From Lutjanus erythropterus (taxonomy: Eukaryota; Chordata; Actinopteri; Lutjaniformes; Lutjanidae), in contig CM034604.1 in the NCBI GenBank assembly GCA_020091685.1, positions 8,041,682 to 8,105,681 of the forward strand: a stretch of DNA of 64,000 nucleotides, given 5' to 3'. Within the stretch, counting starts at the first letter, position 1; every line of letters begins with the position of its first letter. Below the pieces are notes generated by a model. The model did not search any database. It had not been told where the DNA came from and was given only the letters and a program-made list of their open reading frames with translations. The position numbers and the translations under genes are program-made. Positions 1 through 10,515 of the stretch are shown one piece after another.

Positions 1-490
1 GGGTTGAGCAATTTTGAAAAAAAAAAATGTAATTGTGAGCTAATCCAGCCACTAGATGGCCACAAATAACCATGTCTGCATTGATGAGTTTAAACACACA
101 GTTTGAGCCTGATTTTAAAGGACAGCCGGTGCACACATTCACAAATGCAGTGAGGAAGAAGTAAGATGGAGCAGCAGCATTTCACTCTACAGTTCCAGCA
201 GTTTTGTCACTATGACAAAACAACAACAACAACAACGTTCAGAGCTCTTATGAATAACTGTAGAAAGAGATTTCTAGTAGGCTGTAACACTGAAAAGAGC
301 AGCTACAAATACGGTTATTTGTGATAGGCTCATTTACAAATCTTCAAATTGTTTGGTAATGGAAATATTTATAGTTATTGTTTTTTAATTGGAGGCAACG
401 ACAAACTCTTTCACAATCTGGATGTCATTTTGCAAAGCTGACATGTAACGAAACTAAAGGAAGCAGTAGTGTTGTATGTAACGCTCACAT
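1..490. other. gene-free left edge
   Basis: No coding exon or RNA gene is supported. A short CAA run sits near 221-236. A 69-codon open frame from 378 runs into the neighbouring element and resembles nothing known. Confidence 0.5.
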
Positions 491-1070
491 AGGGTTGCCA
501 CGTCTGCGATTTTCCCCCGGAATTGGGCTACTTTTGACGCGTGTACGCGGGTTGGGCAGACCTATATTCTGTATGCAAGTTACATGAATCTATACGTTTC
601 TACTCAGTTACTATCCAGGCCAGATCCGCACATACACATATGCATGCACACAGAAATATTCACGGTAAGTATATGACTAAAATATAAGTAACGTAAGTTT
701 ATTAATTACAGTAAATGCGTATAAAGTAGAAACTGTTTATTTGTGTTGTCCAGGGAGGCAGGGAGGAAGAAAAGGTCTGAAAAGAGAAAGCAACAGGTTA
801 GTTTGTGTTCACAGCTATATTTTAGTTATGATAATATACCAACTTATACAAGTCCTTTTTAGGACCTGGGTGAAAGAACTGTTTTGGAAAAACTGCTTTT
901 AATGCTGATACACCTAATATTTATGGTGTTATTTTGTAGATACTGTATTACATTTTTGCAATTATAGCAATACTGTTGGACTTTACAAAAAAGTGTATAT
1001 ACGTTGTTTTGTTTAGGGCATATTTTGAGTGGCTATTTGGCTGGTTTTTTCGCACAAATCTGGCAACCCT
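491..1070. mobile_element. non-autonomous DNA transposon with inverted ends
   Basis: The left end reads AGGGTTGCCACGTCTGCGAT. The right end, reverse-complemented, begins AGGGTTGCCAGATTTGTGCG, so the termini are inverted repeats that share their first ten bases and then drift. The flanks GCTCACAT (483-490) and GCACACAG (1071-1078) agree at 6 of 8 positions, which would suit a decayed 8-bp hAT-type target duplication. There is no coding capacity inside. Confidence 0.6.
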
Positions 1071-1078
1071 GCACACAG

Positions 1079-1690
1079 ACCCAAGGGAAATGGAAGGAAA
1101 CGTGAAGCGGAGTGTTTTTTGACTCTTAGCAACATCTAGTGTTAGTGACTCACGGTGAATTTAATACGTAGCATGAGCTACATGCAAGCCTCTATCAACG
1201 ACCATCGTGTATAACGGCGTTTGTCAAAAACATCGCAGTTCATGGTTTTTATTAGCCTTTAGTAGCATCAACGTAACTGCATCGATAAGACTTTAAACTT
1301 AGTTAGCGTTAACGCTTAAGTAGTTAACTTAATGCGGTGTTGAAAATTTAACTTACCTGTTCATGTTGCAAACGTAACATTACTCAGATGTCACCTGGTT
1401 AAAGTGTTGTGCTTGCTTTGGGATGGACAAGGGGATATTGCAGATGACACGTCCACAACTTTTGAAGCTGTAGTCGTAGCTAATGTTAGCTTGCCATATT
1501 AGCACATTAGCATGGCTTACTAGCGCCTTAGCTAATGTTAGCAAAGTACAGTCCTGCCTCTGCCATGATAGCTAACATACGCCTAGCTTTTTACTATTTG
1601 TCGAGGAAGTGTTACTTCATGTGTATATCCTTAAAATAACTCAGGTCGTGTTTGAAGGGTTATATTGATATTATTTTAGATATGTGTTAC
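1079..1690. other. gene-free stretch rich in GCTAATGTTAGC-like words
   Basis: No exon is seen. Several words around TTAGC and GCTAA occur between about 1300 and 1580, often as near palindromes (for example GCTAATGTTAGC near 1479 and 1531). The same vocabulary recurs near 22.4, 27.3 and 43.4 kb. Confidence 0.35.
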
Positions 1691-1694
1691 AGCG

Positions 1695-1776
1695 GACGAG
1701 GTGGCCGAGTGGTTAAGGCGATGGACTGCTAATCCATTGTGCTCTGCACGCGTGGGTTCGAATCCCATCCTCGTCG
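1695..1776 (+). tRNA. tRNA-Ser, anticodon GCT
   Basis: This is a full cloverleaf of 82 nt. The acceptor stem GACGAGG (1695-1701) pairs perfectly with CCTCGTC (1769-1775), followed by discriminator G1776. The anticodon stem TGGA/TCCA holds the loop CTGCTAA with anticodon GCT at 1728-1730, which reads AGC/AGT serine codons. The long variable arm (about TGTGCTCTGCACGC) is the class II feature expected of tRNA-Ser. The T loop is TTCGAAT, and the A and B box promoter elements are intact. Runs of T starting at 1781 suit RNA polymerase III termination. There is no intron. It looks functional and lies about 420 bp beyond the stop codon of the fam177 gene, on the opposite strand. Confidence 0.97.
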
Positions 1777-1943
1777 ACAATTTTTCACATTTTTATTTTT
1801 GAGTAGTTACCCGTGTGTTATGAAACTAGTATAATACAATGAGTTGCCGTAAGAATTTCACACATGACTATATTTTGTCGTCTCCTTTCAATATTATGCC
1901 AGCAGCAAACAGCAATATAAATTGTCTCTTTGACATAGCAACT

Positions 1944-1973
1944 TTTATTACATTCATGATGGGATACTTTATT
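1944..1973 (-). other. two candidate AATAAA polyadenylation signals for fam177
   Basis: On the minus strand AATAAA occurs at 1973-1968 and again at 1949-1944. These are 225-255 bp past the fam177 stop at 2198, a reasonable 3' UTR length. They are matched by motif only. Confidence 0.45.
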
Positions 1974-2197
1974 TTGGTTATCTCATGAACAAAATTTCAA
2001 TCTTGCACCATGGTTTAGAGCAGTGAAATATCTTTCAAATTGTCTGTGTTTTTTATCCTTCACACAGTAACTTTGCCATACTATAAACAGCCTAACTATT
2101 CTTTAAACAAGCATAATGCATGTTGTGTTAAACAGTGCACTTTAAATGAACATTTTCACATCAAGTCACAGCCCTCATCGCTTTTCCTCTTTTGGTT

Positions 2198-4578
2198 TTA
2201 ATCCTGATAATCCTCATCTGCTTGATAGCCTCTGTTGTGACATCCTGCATTTCTGTCCATGTGTTTCTCATCACAACTCTCCTGAGAATCCAGAGGGCGT
2301 CTCAAGTCTCCTGTAGCTCCGTAGTGACTCTCATCCAGTCCACCAGAGAGGTGGAGCGTCTCTGCCTGTCCTTCCCTGAGATTGTCTGTGGTTTGGCTGC
2401 TTTTTTTCTGTGGGTGAGATAAAGGACATATAATGGAATGTATGTGTATAATCTGCAATAAATGCCAGTGGACATGTTTCCTGTTTGGAGAGGCAGAGAG
2501 GAGCACCAATACAGAACCTGAACAATGTACTGCTGTGGACAGGGTGAGCAGCAAAATATAATTTTAGTTGTTTATAGCACAATAACTTTTGGCCATATAA
2601 ATGAACCTCATACAACCTCAACTTCAAATAATCAGAACTATCCCTTTAATAGCCCGGGCAGCTTCATCCTATTTCCTGCCCTGATAAGTCACACTATTAC
2701 TGAAGTATCTAAGGTGGCACTCTGGTTTATTTTTTTTGACAGTTTGCTTGTTTGGTTCCTCTTGCATTTGACATTACCTTGAGGTCACGATGATATTGAT
2801 CTATGGCGTATTGGTATTTGGCTGCGTTCAGTCCGAGTACACCTGCTAGTCTCCCTCCAAGGAAATCGCAGGCTAATTTTGGAAAGGACACAATAACAAG
2901 ACAAGTGAGACTTTTCCTCATAGCCACAATTAGGCCTACTGTTTATTCAGTATCATTTAAATGTATTTAATTGTCACGTTACGTACTGAAAAGGGAAATC
3001 CTCGCAACTAGAATGGCCACATTCTTGAATGAGAGCCTAGGCTGAAGAGGAAGAGACAGAACAAACAGATGACATAACTGCTACTGAATGGTATCTAACA
3101 TGACATTTCTCCCTTAAAGTGACAGTTCAGATTATCTGATGTAGGGTTGTATGAGGTACTTATCGATAACCAGTGTATTACCTACAGTAGATGGTGGTCA
3201 GCACGCCCCCAGTTAGGAAAACCAGGGCAGAGCACGAGCATGGAAGCTAAGCAATGAACTCCTGTGGACAGGGTCAGCAACAAAAGGTATTTTAGCCTCC
3301 TAAAAAAGGCCCACCTAAAAAAGAAATCAATACGTGTTTAAGTGTACGCTATATTTAGAAAATGTTCACCTCTTTACTTTGCCTCCAGACAGCCTTTTCC
3401 AATGGGTGGTCATTATATGGTCATTATATAAGCCAAATAATGCTCTCTCCAACCCAACCAAATTCCATAGGCAAAATGAGTAATTTTACCTTGTAGTAAC
3501 ACGTAACTTGCTGGTTTATCACTTCCTCGATCTGTTACTTTGTTTGTGTTATTGTCTGACTTTGGTGTTTTAGAGTATAGTTCAGATTCACTGAAGTCAC
3601 ACAGTAACACAAACTAAAAACTGAGGCAGTGGTACATTTGCAACTCTTCTAGGTAAAATTATTGATTTTGCCCATGGAGTTTGGTTGGTTTGGACAGGGA
3701 CAGCAATACAGAGATGGTTTTGCATCAGAAAATGCCTTCTGACAGCCTCATCTGACAGGAAAACCGCTGTTACACAAGCCAAATATCACTCTCTCCAAAC
3801 CAACCAAACTTCATTGGCAAAATCAGTAATTTTACCTCACAGAAGACGGGGCTTGCTGGTTTACCGCTGCCTCACTCAGTTAGTTAGTTTGTGTTATTGT
3901 CTGATTTTGGTCTTTTAATTAGTTGGTTCAGATTCACCAAATTCACACAGTAAAACAAACTAACTAATGGATCGAGGCAGGGGAAGACCAGCAAGTCCAA
4001 AGTTCTGTGATGTGTTCTGTGAGGTAAAATTACTCATTCCACCCATGGAGTTTGATTCGTTTGTGGAGAGCGGTATTTGGCCTGCGTGACGGCAGTTTCC
4101 TGGTGGAAAAGGCTGTCTGACAGCAAAGTAAAGCGGTGAAAATATTCTCAATATCGCATACACTTTAACTGATATTGATTTTTTAGGTGGACCTTTTTTA
4201 AGTGGCTAAAATATTCTTTCCTGCTGACCCTGTCCATTGAAGTACATTGTTTAGCTTCCATGCTGGCACTCCCTCTGACTCTACAGTACACTGGCTTTCA
4301 ATAAGTACCTCATACAGCTCCACTTAAAATAACCTGAACTATTCCTTTAAACAGTGCCCCACCCTTTCTGTAGGTTCTCTGAAAGGAGGTCTGTCTGATG
4401 ACTGCTCGTCTTCCTCCTCCTCACTGTCTTCCTCCTCCTCCACCTCCAGAGTCTCACCGCTGGAGAAGTAGATGATCTTCCTCTGTTTGGGCACAGTGGA
4501 GTCCCCGAACTCTGTCTCCTGGATGTCTAATGATGTCTGACAGGTTGCACAGGTCTTTACATCAACTTGAGTTTGCAT
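2198..4578 (-). CDS. fam177b: FAM177-family protein, four coding exons, 191 aa
   Basis: Exons in transcript order are 4578-4363, 3041-2987, 2872-2778 and 2407-2198. All have GT/AG borders and compatible phases (0, 1, 0), totalling 576 nt with the stop. Exon 1 encodes the family core KQRKIIYFSSGETLE followed by an acidic run of Glu/Asp and Ser. Exon 2 (55 nt) encodes the aliphatic stretch LSFKNVAILVARISLF. Exon 3 gives CDFLGGRLAGVLGLN and then AAKYQYAIDQYHRDLK. Exon 4 ends in a hydrophilic tail, GYQADEDYQD. FAM177 proteins are small and of largely unknown function. The start ATG at 4578-4576 gives the expected fish length; an upstream noncoding exon is likely but was not placed. The 'b' label rests on lying beyond brox on the same strand, as human FAM177B follows BROX; family membership is firmer than A versus B. 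Confidence 0.85.
2505..2649. mobile_element. solo right arm of the TTAA foldback element, in fam177 intron 3
   Basis: The segment containing CTGTGGACAGGGTGAGCAGC near 2532 and ending CTATCCCTTTAA at 2649 resembles one arm of the larger element at 3114-4350. Only a single arm remains, so it is a remnant. The left limit is approximate. Confidence 0.55.
3114..4350. mobile_element. foldback MITE with long inverted arms and TTAA borders
   Basis: Both ends are TTAA (3114-3117 and 4347-4350). The left arm begins TTAAAGTGACAGTTCAG and the right arm, reverse-complemented, begins TTAAAGGAATAGTTCAG. Similarity between the arms continues for roughly 300 bp, including TGTATGAGGTACTTAT in both. The middle holds two successive hairpin modules (about 3440-3720 and 3780-4085), each with a CCAACCAAA half facing a TTTGGTTGG-like half across GTAATTTTACC words. 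TTAA borders suggest piggyBac-type mobilisation, which is inference. No transposase is encoded. Confidence 0.7.
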
Positions 4579-5370
4579 TCTCTTTCATTTACAAGACACA
4601 TTGTCTTTATGGCACATTATTATGTCCGGCAACATACTGCATCAGGGTCCAGAGTGGACATTTACCCATGGCCGGTCACAAACAGCCGTTAAAAGTTAAC
4701 TTTGCTTCAGTGTCAGTGAACACAAGCTAAGCTAACGTCTGTGTTCGACTTGCTTCATTATTACAACACTTACTTCCTGGTGGCTGTCGTTCATTCTTCA
4801 GACGCTACAAGGCTTTCTTTATCTGTCAATTGTCTCTCATGTCCCAGCTGTGCTGTGTGTCCATCCAGGCTGACTCTGCTGTGTGGAGGAAAACAACTAC
4901 AGGATACAGGATCAGTCCTGAAACCTGAGACAGCCAAACACAGCAGAGCAAACTTTATCACAGGCAGGTAGTTAACAGAGCTGTCACCATAATGCAATCG
5001 TTTTCATTCTTGAGCTCAGGGGGCAGGGCTTGTCGCGGTGTGGAGAATGTCGAGGCGTGTTGCCAGATTTAGCCACTTAAACCTTAATGTTCCCAATATT
5101 CCCAATATTTGTCCTGTAGGTGGTCAGACGGTCAGCTATATTTCACTGTTTGATATCACATCTGCATATTGTAGATGTAGACTGAAATATTCAAATCCAG
5201 CAGAACACTTTTTCTGGATGTTTCTCTTGAACTCAACCTGACATATGAACTAAAATTAAAAATTTCTAACAGAAAAGTGGAGCCCAGACAGATGATTGAT
5301 TTAATGTGAACCACAAGGTGGCAATCATAATCTTTTTGCAGTCATGCACTAATACCTTTTTCCCCAAATT

Positions 5371-5580
5371 CATGTGCAATATTACTTCTATTACTGTTCA
5401 AAAGGGCTGCAAGTGATGTTTATTCAGTTCATTTTCTATAAAATGTCAGAAAATTGTGAAAAATATTGCTCAGTGTTTCCCAGAGTGCAAGATGATCTTA
5501 TGTCTTGTTTTGTCCACAACCCAGTTTACTGTCAAAAAGGAGTAAAAAGATTTTTAGTCGATAGTATGGATCAAGTTCCA
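5371..5580. repeat. dispersed fish repeat beginning GGGCTGCAA
   Basis: The segment starts near GGGCTGCAAGTGATG (5404). It contains AAAATGTCAGAAAATTGTG and a CAAGATGATCTTATGTCTTG stretch typical of a very common teleost repeat. Related sequence appears at 20897-21010 and, inverted, at 23195-23310. Limits are approximate. Confidence 0.5.
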
Positions 5581-5908
5581 AAAATGCATTTTCCCATTTC
5601 CCATAATGTCAACTATTATATAACGTCTTTGCATGATTACCTGAACTCCAAGTCCATAAAGAGATTTCTTTTCCTACAGAAATATTCAGAAAGGAGTAAT
5701 CATTAACATATTATCATATTCATGTATTATGATTGTCAAGTAAAAAATAAATAAATGAATTTTCTTTCCAAAATAAATGCAGAAGAAAGATCAAAAACAC
5801 CCATGACAGAAAATTCAGTGCACTAGTATCTGAAAATAATTAAATCTAGCCCCTTGCTCAGCACCTTAATTTATTTATTTATTACCCTCCACTGAATGGA
5901 CAGTACAA

Positions 5909-6017
5909 TTAAGTCCTAACAATTCCTAACAAAGTCCTAACAATTCCTAACAAAGTCCTAACAAAGTCCTAACAATTCCTAACAACTCCTAACAAAGTCC
6001 TAACAATTCCTAACAAA
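5909..6017 (+). repeat. minisatellite of AAGTCCTAAC / AATTCCTAAC units
   Basis: About ten tandem copies of a 10-11 bp unit ending in CCTAAC are present. Units starting AAGT, AATT and AACT are interspersed, so a higher-order period near 21 bp is visible in part of the array. Confidence 0.85.
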
Positions 6018-6155
6018 GGGGGCAAAAGAGCCAATAGTTTGCTTGGGAACAGCTAGCGTTCGAAGGGGCAAAGGAGCCAATCACATGCTTGGAAGCAGTG
6101 GCCGCTGCCGGTGGCAGAGGAACCAATCAGAGTTTGTGCATGGATTCGTGCACAG
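6018..6155 (+). promoter_or_regulatory. three diverged 46-bp repeats each carrying a CCAAT box
   Basis: CCAAT occurs at 6031, 6077 and 6123, exactly 46 bp apart. Each is preceded by a GGGGCAAAAGAG-like word and followed by a TTTG/ATG-C stretch, so the three units are diverged tandem copies. CCAAT is the NF-Y core site. A possible splice donor (CAG|GTAACT) follows at 6193/6194. The array lies upstream and on the same strand as the gene at 8.1 kb, and could be its promoter; that link is inference. Confidence 0.45.
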
Positions 6156-6807
6156 TGCTCTGATAGATGAGACGAGACACTACAGTTCATCAGGTAACTT
6201 CATTTACCGGTAGGCGAATATCTCTCCTCACGAAAAGTAAGAACAACTTGCTAAAATTATGTAAATAACTTAAGTGAAATCGTATAAGTGTGTGGTGTTT
6301 TTTCTAAATGCTATTGTTTTGAACTGTTTTGGAGGTGTTTCGTCAAGTTTGATAAGACGAGCACAAAACTTTCATTCAAACAGGTTGACTGATGATTTAC
6401 GTTTGTCGATTAGTTTAATGAATGAAATGTTGAATGAAAAGATTTACGTTAATAAATCGAAAGTAACGCCGCATACAGGTTTTTTTTCCCAGCTAATTGT
6501 TAACAAGTAGGTCGTGTTTTTTCTAAACGCTATTGTGACAGATGTGAGGTGTTTTGTAAAGTTTGATAAGACGGGCACAAATCTTTTTTGTTATTCAAAC
6601 AGTGGTCTAAAGATTTAGCCACATCTGTTAAGTGTATATTTGTCATATACAGTTGGTCGATTAGTTTATATTTAGCTCTCCTTCATAAATGCGATTAAAT
6701 ATCTTTTACATGTCTGCCCTGTGTTCACCAACCCAAATTAGAGTAAAGATGCCCGTTTTTGTGTGTGTGTGTGTGTGTGTATTAAGACGCAGTCTTTATG
6801 TCATTAC

Positions 6808-7734
6808 CAGTGGTGGACAAAGTACTCAACCCCAGTGCTTGAGTCAAAGTATAGATACTCCTGGTCAAATATTACTCAACTACAAGTGAAAGTTGCTCAG
6901 TCAAAATTTTACTTGAGTTAAAGTACTAGAGTAATTGGTTTTAAAAATATGTAAGTATTCAAAAGTACATGTTTTTAAAAATACTTAAGCATTCAAAAGT
7001 ACAAATTACAAAGTACATTTTCTAATATCAATACATGTTGTATTGTTTTCATGATGCATTTACAGAAGCTTGTAACTCTCTGAAACCATCTAATGATGCA
7101 CTGATGCTTGTAGAACCACTCTGCTACACAAAGACTATAGAAACACCTATAAAAACTTCAGCATAGAAATACAATCAAAAATTTAAATAACTGAGATTTC
7201 TTTCTGTCTTCAGAGGCAGTATATATACATGAATTATGCTGTATTTTTCACCCTTATAAAAACAATCCAACTTTAAAAGCTACCTGGAATAATGAATAAT
7301 TATAATAACATCTTGAGATTTAATTTAGTCTTTCTCCTGCCGTCACCATTACCGCTTTTTGTTTGAATGACAGAGGGAGAGCTTGCTTGTGCTTGTTGGT
7401 GCGCCTGGACGTATTTCCACTTTTACATCAGTCCCATTTGAGAGGAGCTACTGTGATTGGTTTCTTTCTGTGAGGAACACAGCATGTGACCAACTGCATT
7501 TTAGAAAAGAAAAAACACCAACAGCTGACTTCAATGATGTGCTCAGTCAAAAAGTAACAACAACCTTCCTAGAAATGTAGTGGAGTCAAAAGTACAATAT
7601 TTGTCTTTGAAATGTAGTGGAGTGAAAGTAATAAGTTTCCAAAAAAAACAAATACTCAAGTAAAGTACAGATACTCAAAAAATGTACTTAAGTACAGTAC
7701 TCAAGTAAATGTACTTCACTACTGTCCATCACTG
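6808..7734. mobile_element. complete non-autonomous hAT-type transposon with 8-bp target duplication
   Basis: The element begins CAGTGGTGGACAAAGTACTC and its far end, reverse-complemented, begins CAGTGATGGACAGTAGTGAA. Inside both ends are words built from ACTCAAGTA and ACTTAAGTA. It is flanked by a perfect 8-bp direct repeat, GTCATTAC, at 6800-6807 and 7735-7742. CAGTG termini with an 8-bp duplication are the hallmark of hAT elements. At 927 bp it encodes no transposase; the short frame at 7383-7580 is not transposase-like. Ends of related elements appear at 28.3-28.8, 41.6-42.4 and 56.3 kb. Confidence 0.85.
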
Positions 7735-8098
7735 GTCATTACTCTTTTGGTCTAGTCAGCCTAAATTTAGAATTCTCTGAGGTAAACGTACTGCGCTCTT
7801 TGAAGAGCAGCGCTAATCAAGATTCTAAATGACTGTCTCTCATGCCCAAATGTCTAAATGCCCAAGTCAGGACATACAGATTTATGCTGGGCTGGTGTCA
7901 TGTTATTGCTTTGGGAATAAAGTATTTGATTTGATGTAGCCTAGTCCATCATTGTGTGTGACAGGAAAACGCCAGCTTTTTTCTGCAGTACTGCAATATT
8001 TTTGTGTATTTTTATGAACGCAGTTTTTTGTGTCAAAAATTACTACCGTAATAACGTAGTTGTTGCCTAATAATTGTCTTCTCTCATCCTATTAAGAC

Positions 8099-10515
8099 AT
8101 GCCAAAGACTGGAAAGACAGATGCGGAGTGGGCCGGTGTCATGGTCCTGTATGCCCAGGGAAAACATAAATTTTCAACTGGAGCAAGGCCCGGGTCCAGA
8201 CGTTGGAGGACAGTAATAGAGAGAATTAAGGATTGTCCCCTGACCCCTCGGTTCGGCCAAACTGTCCGCAAAACCGACATTTTCGGCAAAAAGATCCCCT
8301 GCAAATGTGGCTACCATGAGGTAAGTGATGTCATTGAATCGTTAAATCTGTGATGTGATGCAAACATGCAGACAAATCCTTCCTCATCAGCTGTTCATCA
8401 TGGATGGTACTTCATTGGATGTGCTTGATTCTCCTAGTGACTTGTTTTGAGAATACGGTTTGAATATTGTCAGAATATTGTTTGAAATATTGTTTGATTT
8501 TTGTGGATTAAATGTTTAGGAAATACAAAATGTTGTTTGGGTGCAAAGTATTGTTTTATTTTAGTGGAGAGAATGTTTAATGAATATTTATTCATTTATT
8601 AAAATATACAAAATTTTGTTTTCTCCAGTCTGGACAGCAGGCAGGCACAGCTGCAGGTCCACAGGCAGTGCAGGTTACCAGCAGTAGAGCAGCAGACACA
8701 CCAGACACACCAAAGGCTAGTGCAGCAGCTGGAAGTCAGGAGAGTTCAGCCAGTACTTCTATGACATGCTCCCTCTGTGCTCAGGAAGTGCTGTCTGACC
8801 AGTTCACACAGCCCCTGTCAGACTACCATGTCCAGGAGCAGTGTGAGCACTGCGGTATGAAAGCCATGGGTGCTGTAGGGTTATCAGAGCACCTTGAGAA
8901 GTGTAATGCCTTTAAATCTCCCACAGGCCTCCCAAACATTTCTCCTGCCCCCTCCTCCACTCAACCAGCCCAGGAGATGACACAGGTATCAACCCTCTGT
9001 CCCCAAGATGCTCCAGCTCCAGTCCATCTCACAGCCCAGCAGGCGACACCAAACATCCGTCTCCAAGGTGGTCCTGCTCCTCCCCCAGTACCTGAGACGG
9101 CACCATCAACTCAGATCAGCCCACTGCTTCCTCCTGTCTCTGCTCCTGCCCCTCCTCCAGCAGCACCAGCGCCCCCACTCCCTCTGCGCTCTCCAGAGGT
9201 AAGCCGGACCAGGTTTTTACCCAAGCCGTTCCTCAGGGTCATCAAGCCAGGTGACCAGGAGTGGATTGCTCACATCCTCTATGAGGCGAGTGGGCAGCTG
9301 AGGCAGGATGTCAGGCAGAATTGGCACCACCCCCCAAGCCCAAGCAGATCCGTTGCACCTCCAAACCCACATCACTACTTTCGGCAGAGAATGTTCCTGT
9401 GTGCTCCAATGCGCATGTTGGGCATCCCTCTGAAATGCAGTCAGTGCAACCGCAAGATGCACCACTCTGGCATTTACACCAAAGTCAGAGAGGTCATTGA
9501 TGTGGACTCAAAATATTATCTGGTAGGGGGCGATTACCCAAAGTGCAGCCAGTGCAAAATACCTGTCTGTCCTTGGAGTATTGACATTTTAAACCAGCTT
9601 GACCCCTCTTGCCGCAACAAATTCCCTGCTGTTTTAACCACTCATTTGGCACTGGACCGAAGATGTGTGACACTGTTGCGCCCCAGAACAGCAGGGAATA
9701 GTTCCAGCTACCTGCAGCAGGCCTTTCAAGAGGCGCACAGTGAGGAGTCTGCAAGGAGATGTTGTGACTATTTCACAGATTGTGAAATTCACAAGAGATC
9801 CTGCCTGACGCAGTCACAGGCAATTTATCTCCCTCCACCACCCTTCAGTCCCCTGCCCCTGGCCCAGTGGTTTGAGACGGTGCATGCCAATGATGTTGTC
9901 GCACACCTAGACGAACTGAAAGGTGTCATCACGTCAACATTTGGCAGAATACTTAAGCTCGATTCCACTAAGAAGGTAAATATAAACCTATGTAAGCTTG
10001 AGCTCATTTGTTCTTGTTCTGTTGGCTAACAATACATGTGCTAATGATGTATGCATTTTTATTATAATATAGATCACCAAAAAGCTGGCTGGGGGAATTG
10101 AGGACACTGCAACATGGATGACAAACATTGGCAATGAGTACGGTCAAGTCCTCAACTCTGTCCTCACAACAGGCGAGGGGGCTGGGCTGGATGACCTGTG
10201 TCAAGGTGTCGTCCAGCGGTACAGTGATGCTGGTGAGCCACAGCCAGATGCCATCTATGTGGACAGAGACTGCTGCAGTGACAGTGGTGGGTTGCCTGTA
10301 ATTTGTGTTGTAATGTTTTTTTAAGGCAGTTGGTGGCAGTCTGATTACAAACCAAAAAATTCTATTTATCATCTTGTGAATTTTCATAGGGGTGAGCCCA
10401 GTTCTCCACCTATTTCGGCCATGGACGTCCACTGTGCGGTTGGATGTGTTTCATTTCATGAGAAGATTTACCAATGGTCTCACCGCACACGCACCACAGT
10501 GTGCTTTCATTCCAG
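8099..10515 (+). CDS. DUF6729-like zinc-binding, transposase-like protein, four exons, 3' end missing
   Basis: Exons are 8097-8320 (acceptor TTAAG|AC, ATG at 8099), 8629-9975, 10073-10286 and 10390-10515. All introns begin with GT (GTAAGT, GTAAAT, GTGGGT) and end in AG, and phases agree (0, 0, 1), giving about 636 codons without a stop. The protein has a basic N-terminus (MPKTGKTDAEW), a C2HC-type finger (CEHC...HLEKC), a Pro/Ala-rich linker, then paired CSQC motifs (KCSQCNRKM and PKCSQCKIPVCPW). After these come LKLDSTKK, GNEYGQVLNSVLTT, IYVDRDCC and LDVFHFMRRF. From memory this order matches uncharacterised DUF6729 proteins of fish and invertebrates. The spaced LDS and VDRD aspartates suggest an RNase H-like nuclease fold, which is inference. 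Exon 4 ends at AG|GCAAG, a possible rare GC donor, and no continuation was found, so the copy is probably truncated. Confidence 0.7.

Noticed and set aside
9008..9202. Alternative frames across 9.0-10.0 kb on both strands
   Set aside because: Shadows of exon 2 of the DUF6729-like gene, whose frame alone shows zinc motifs and joins neighbouring exons in phase.
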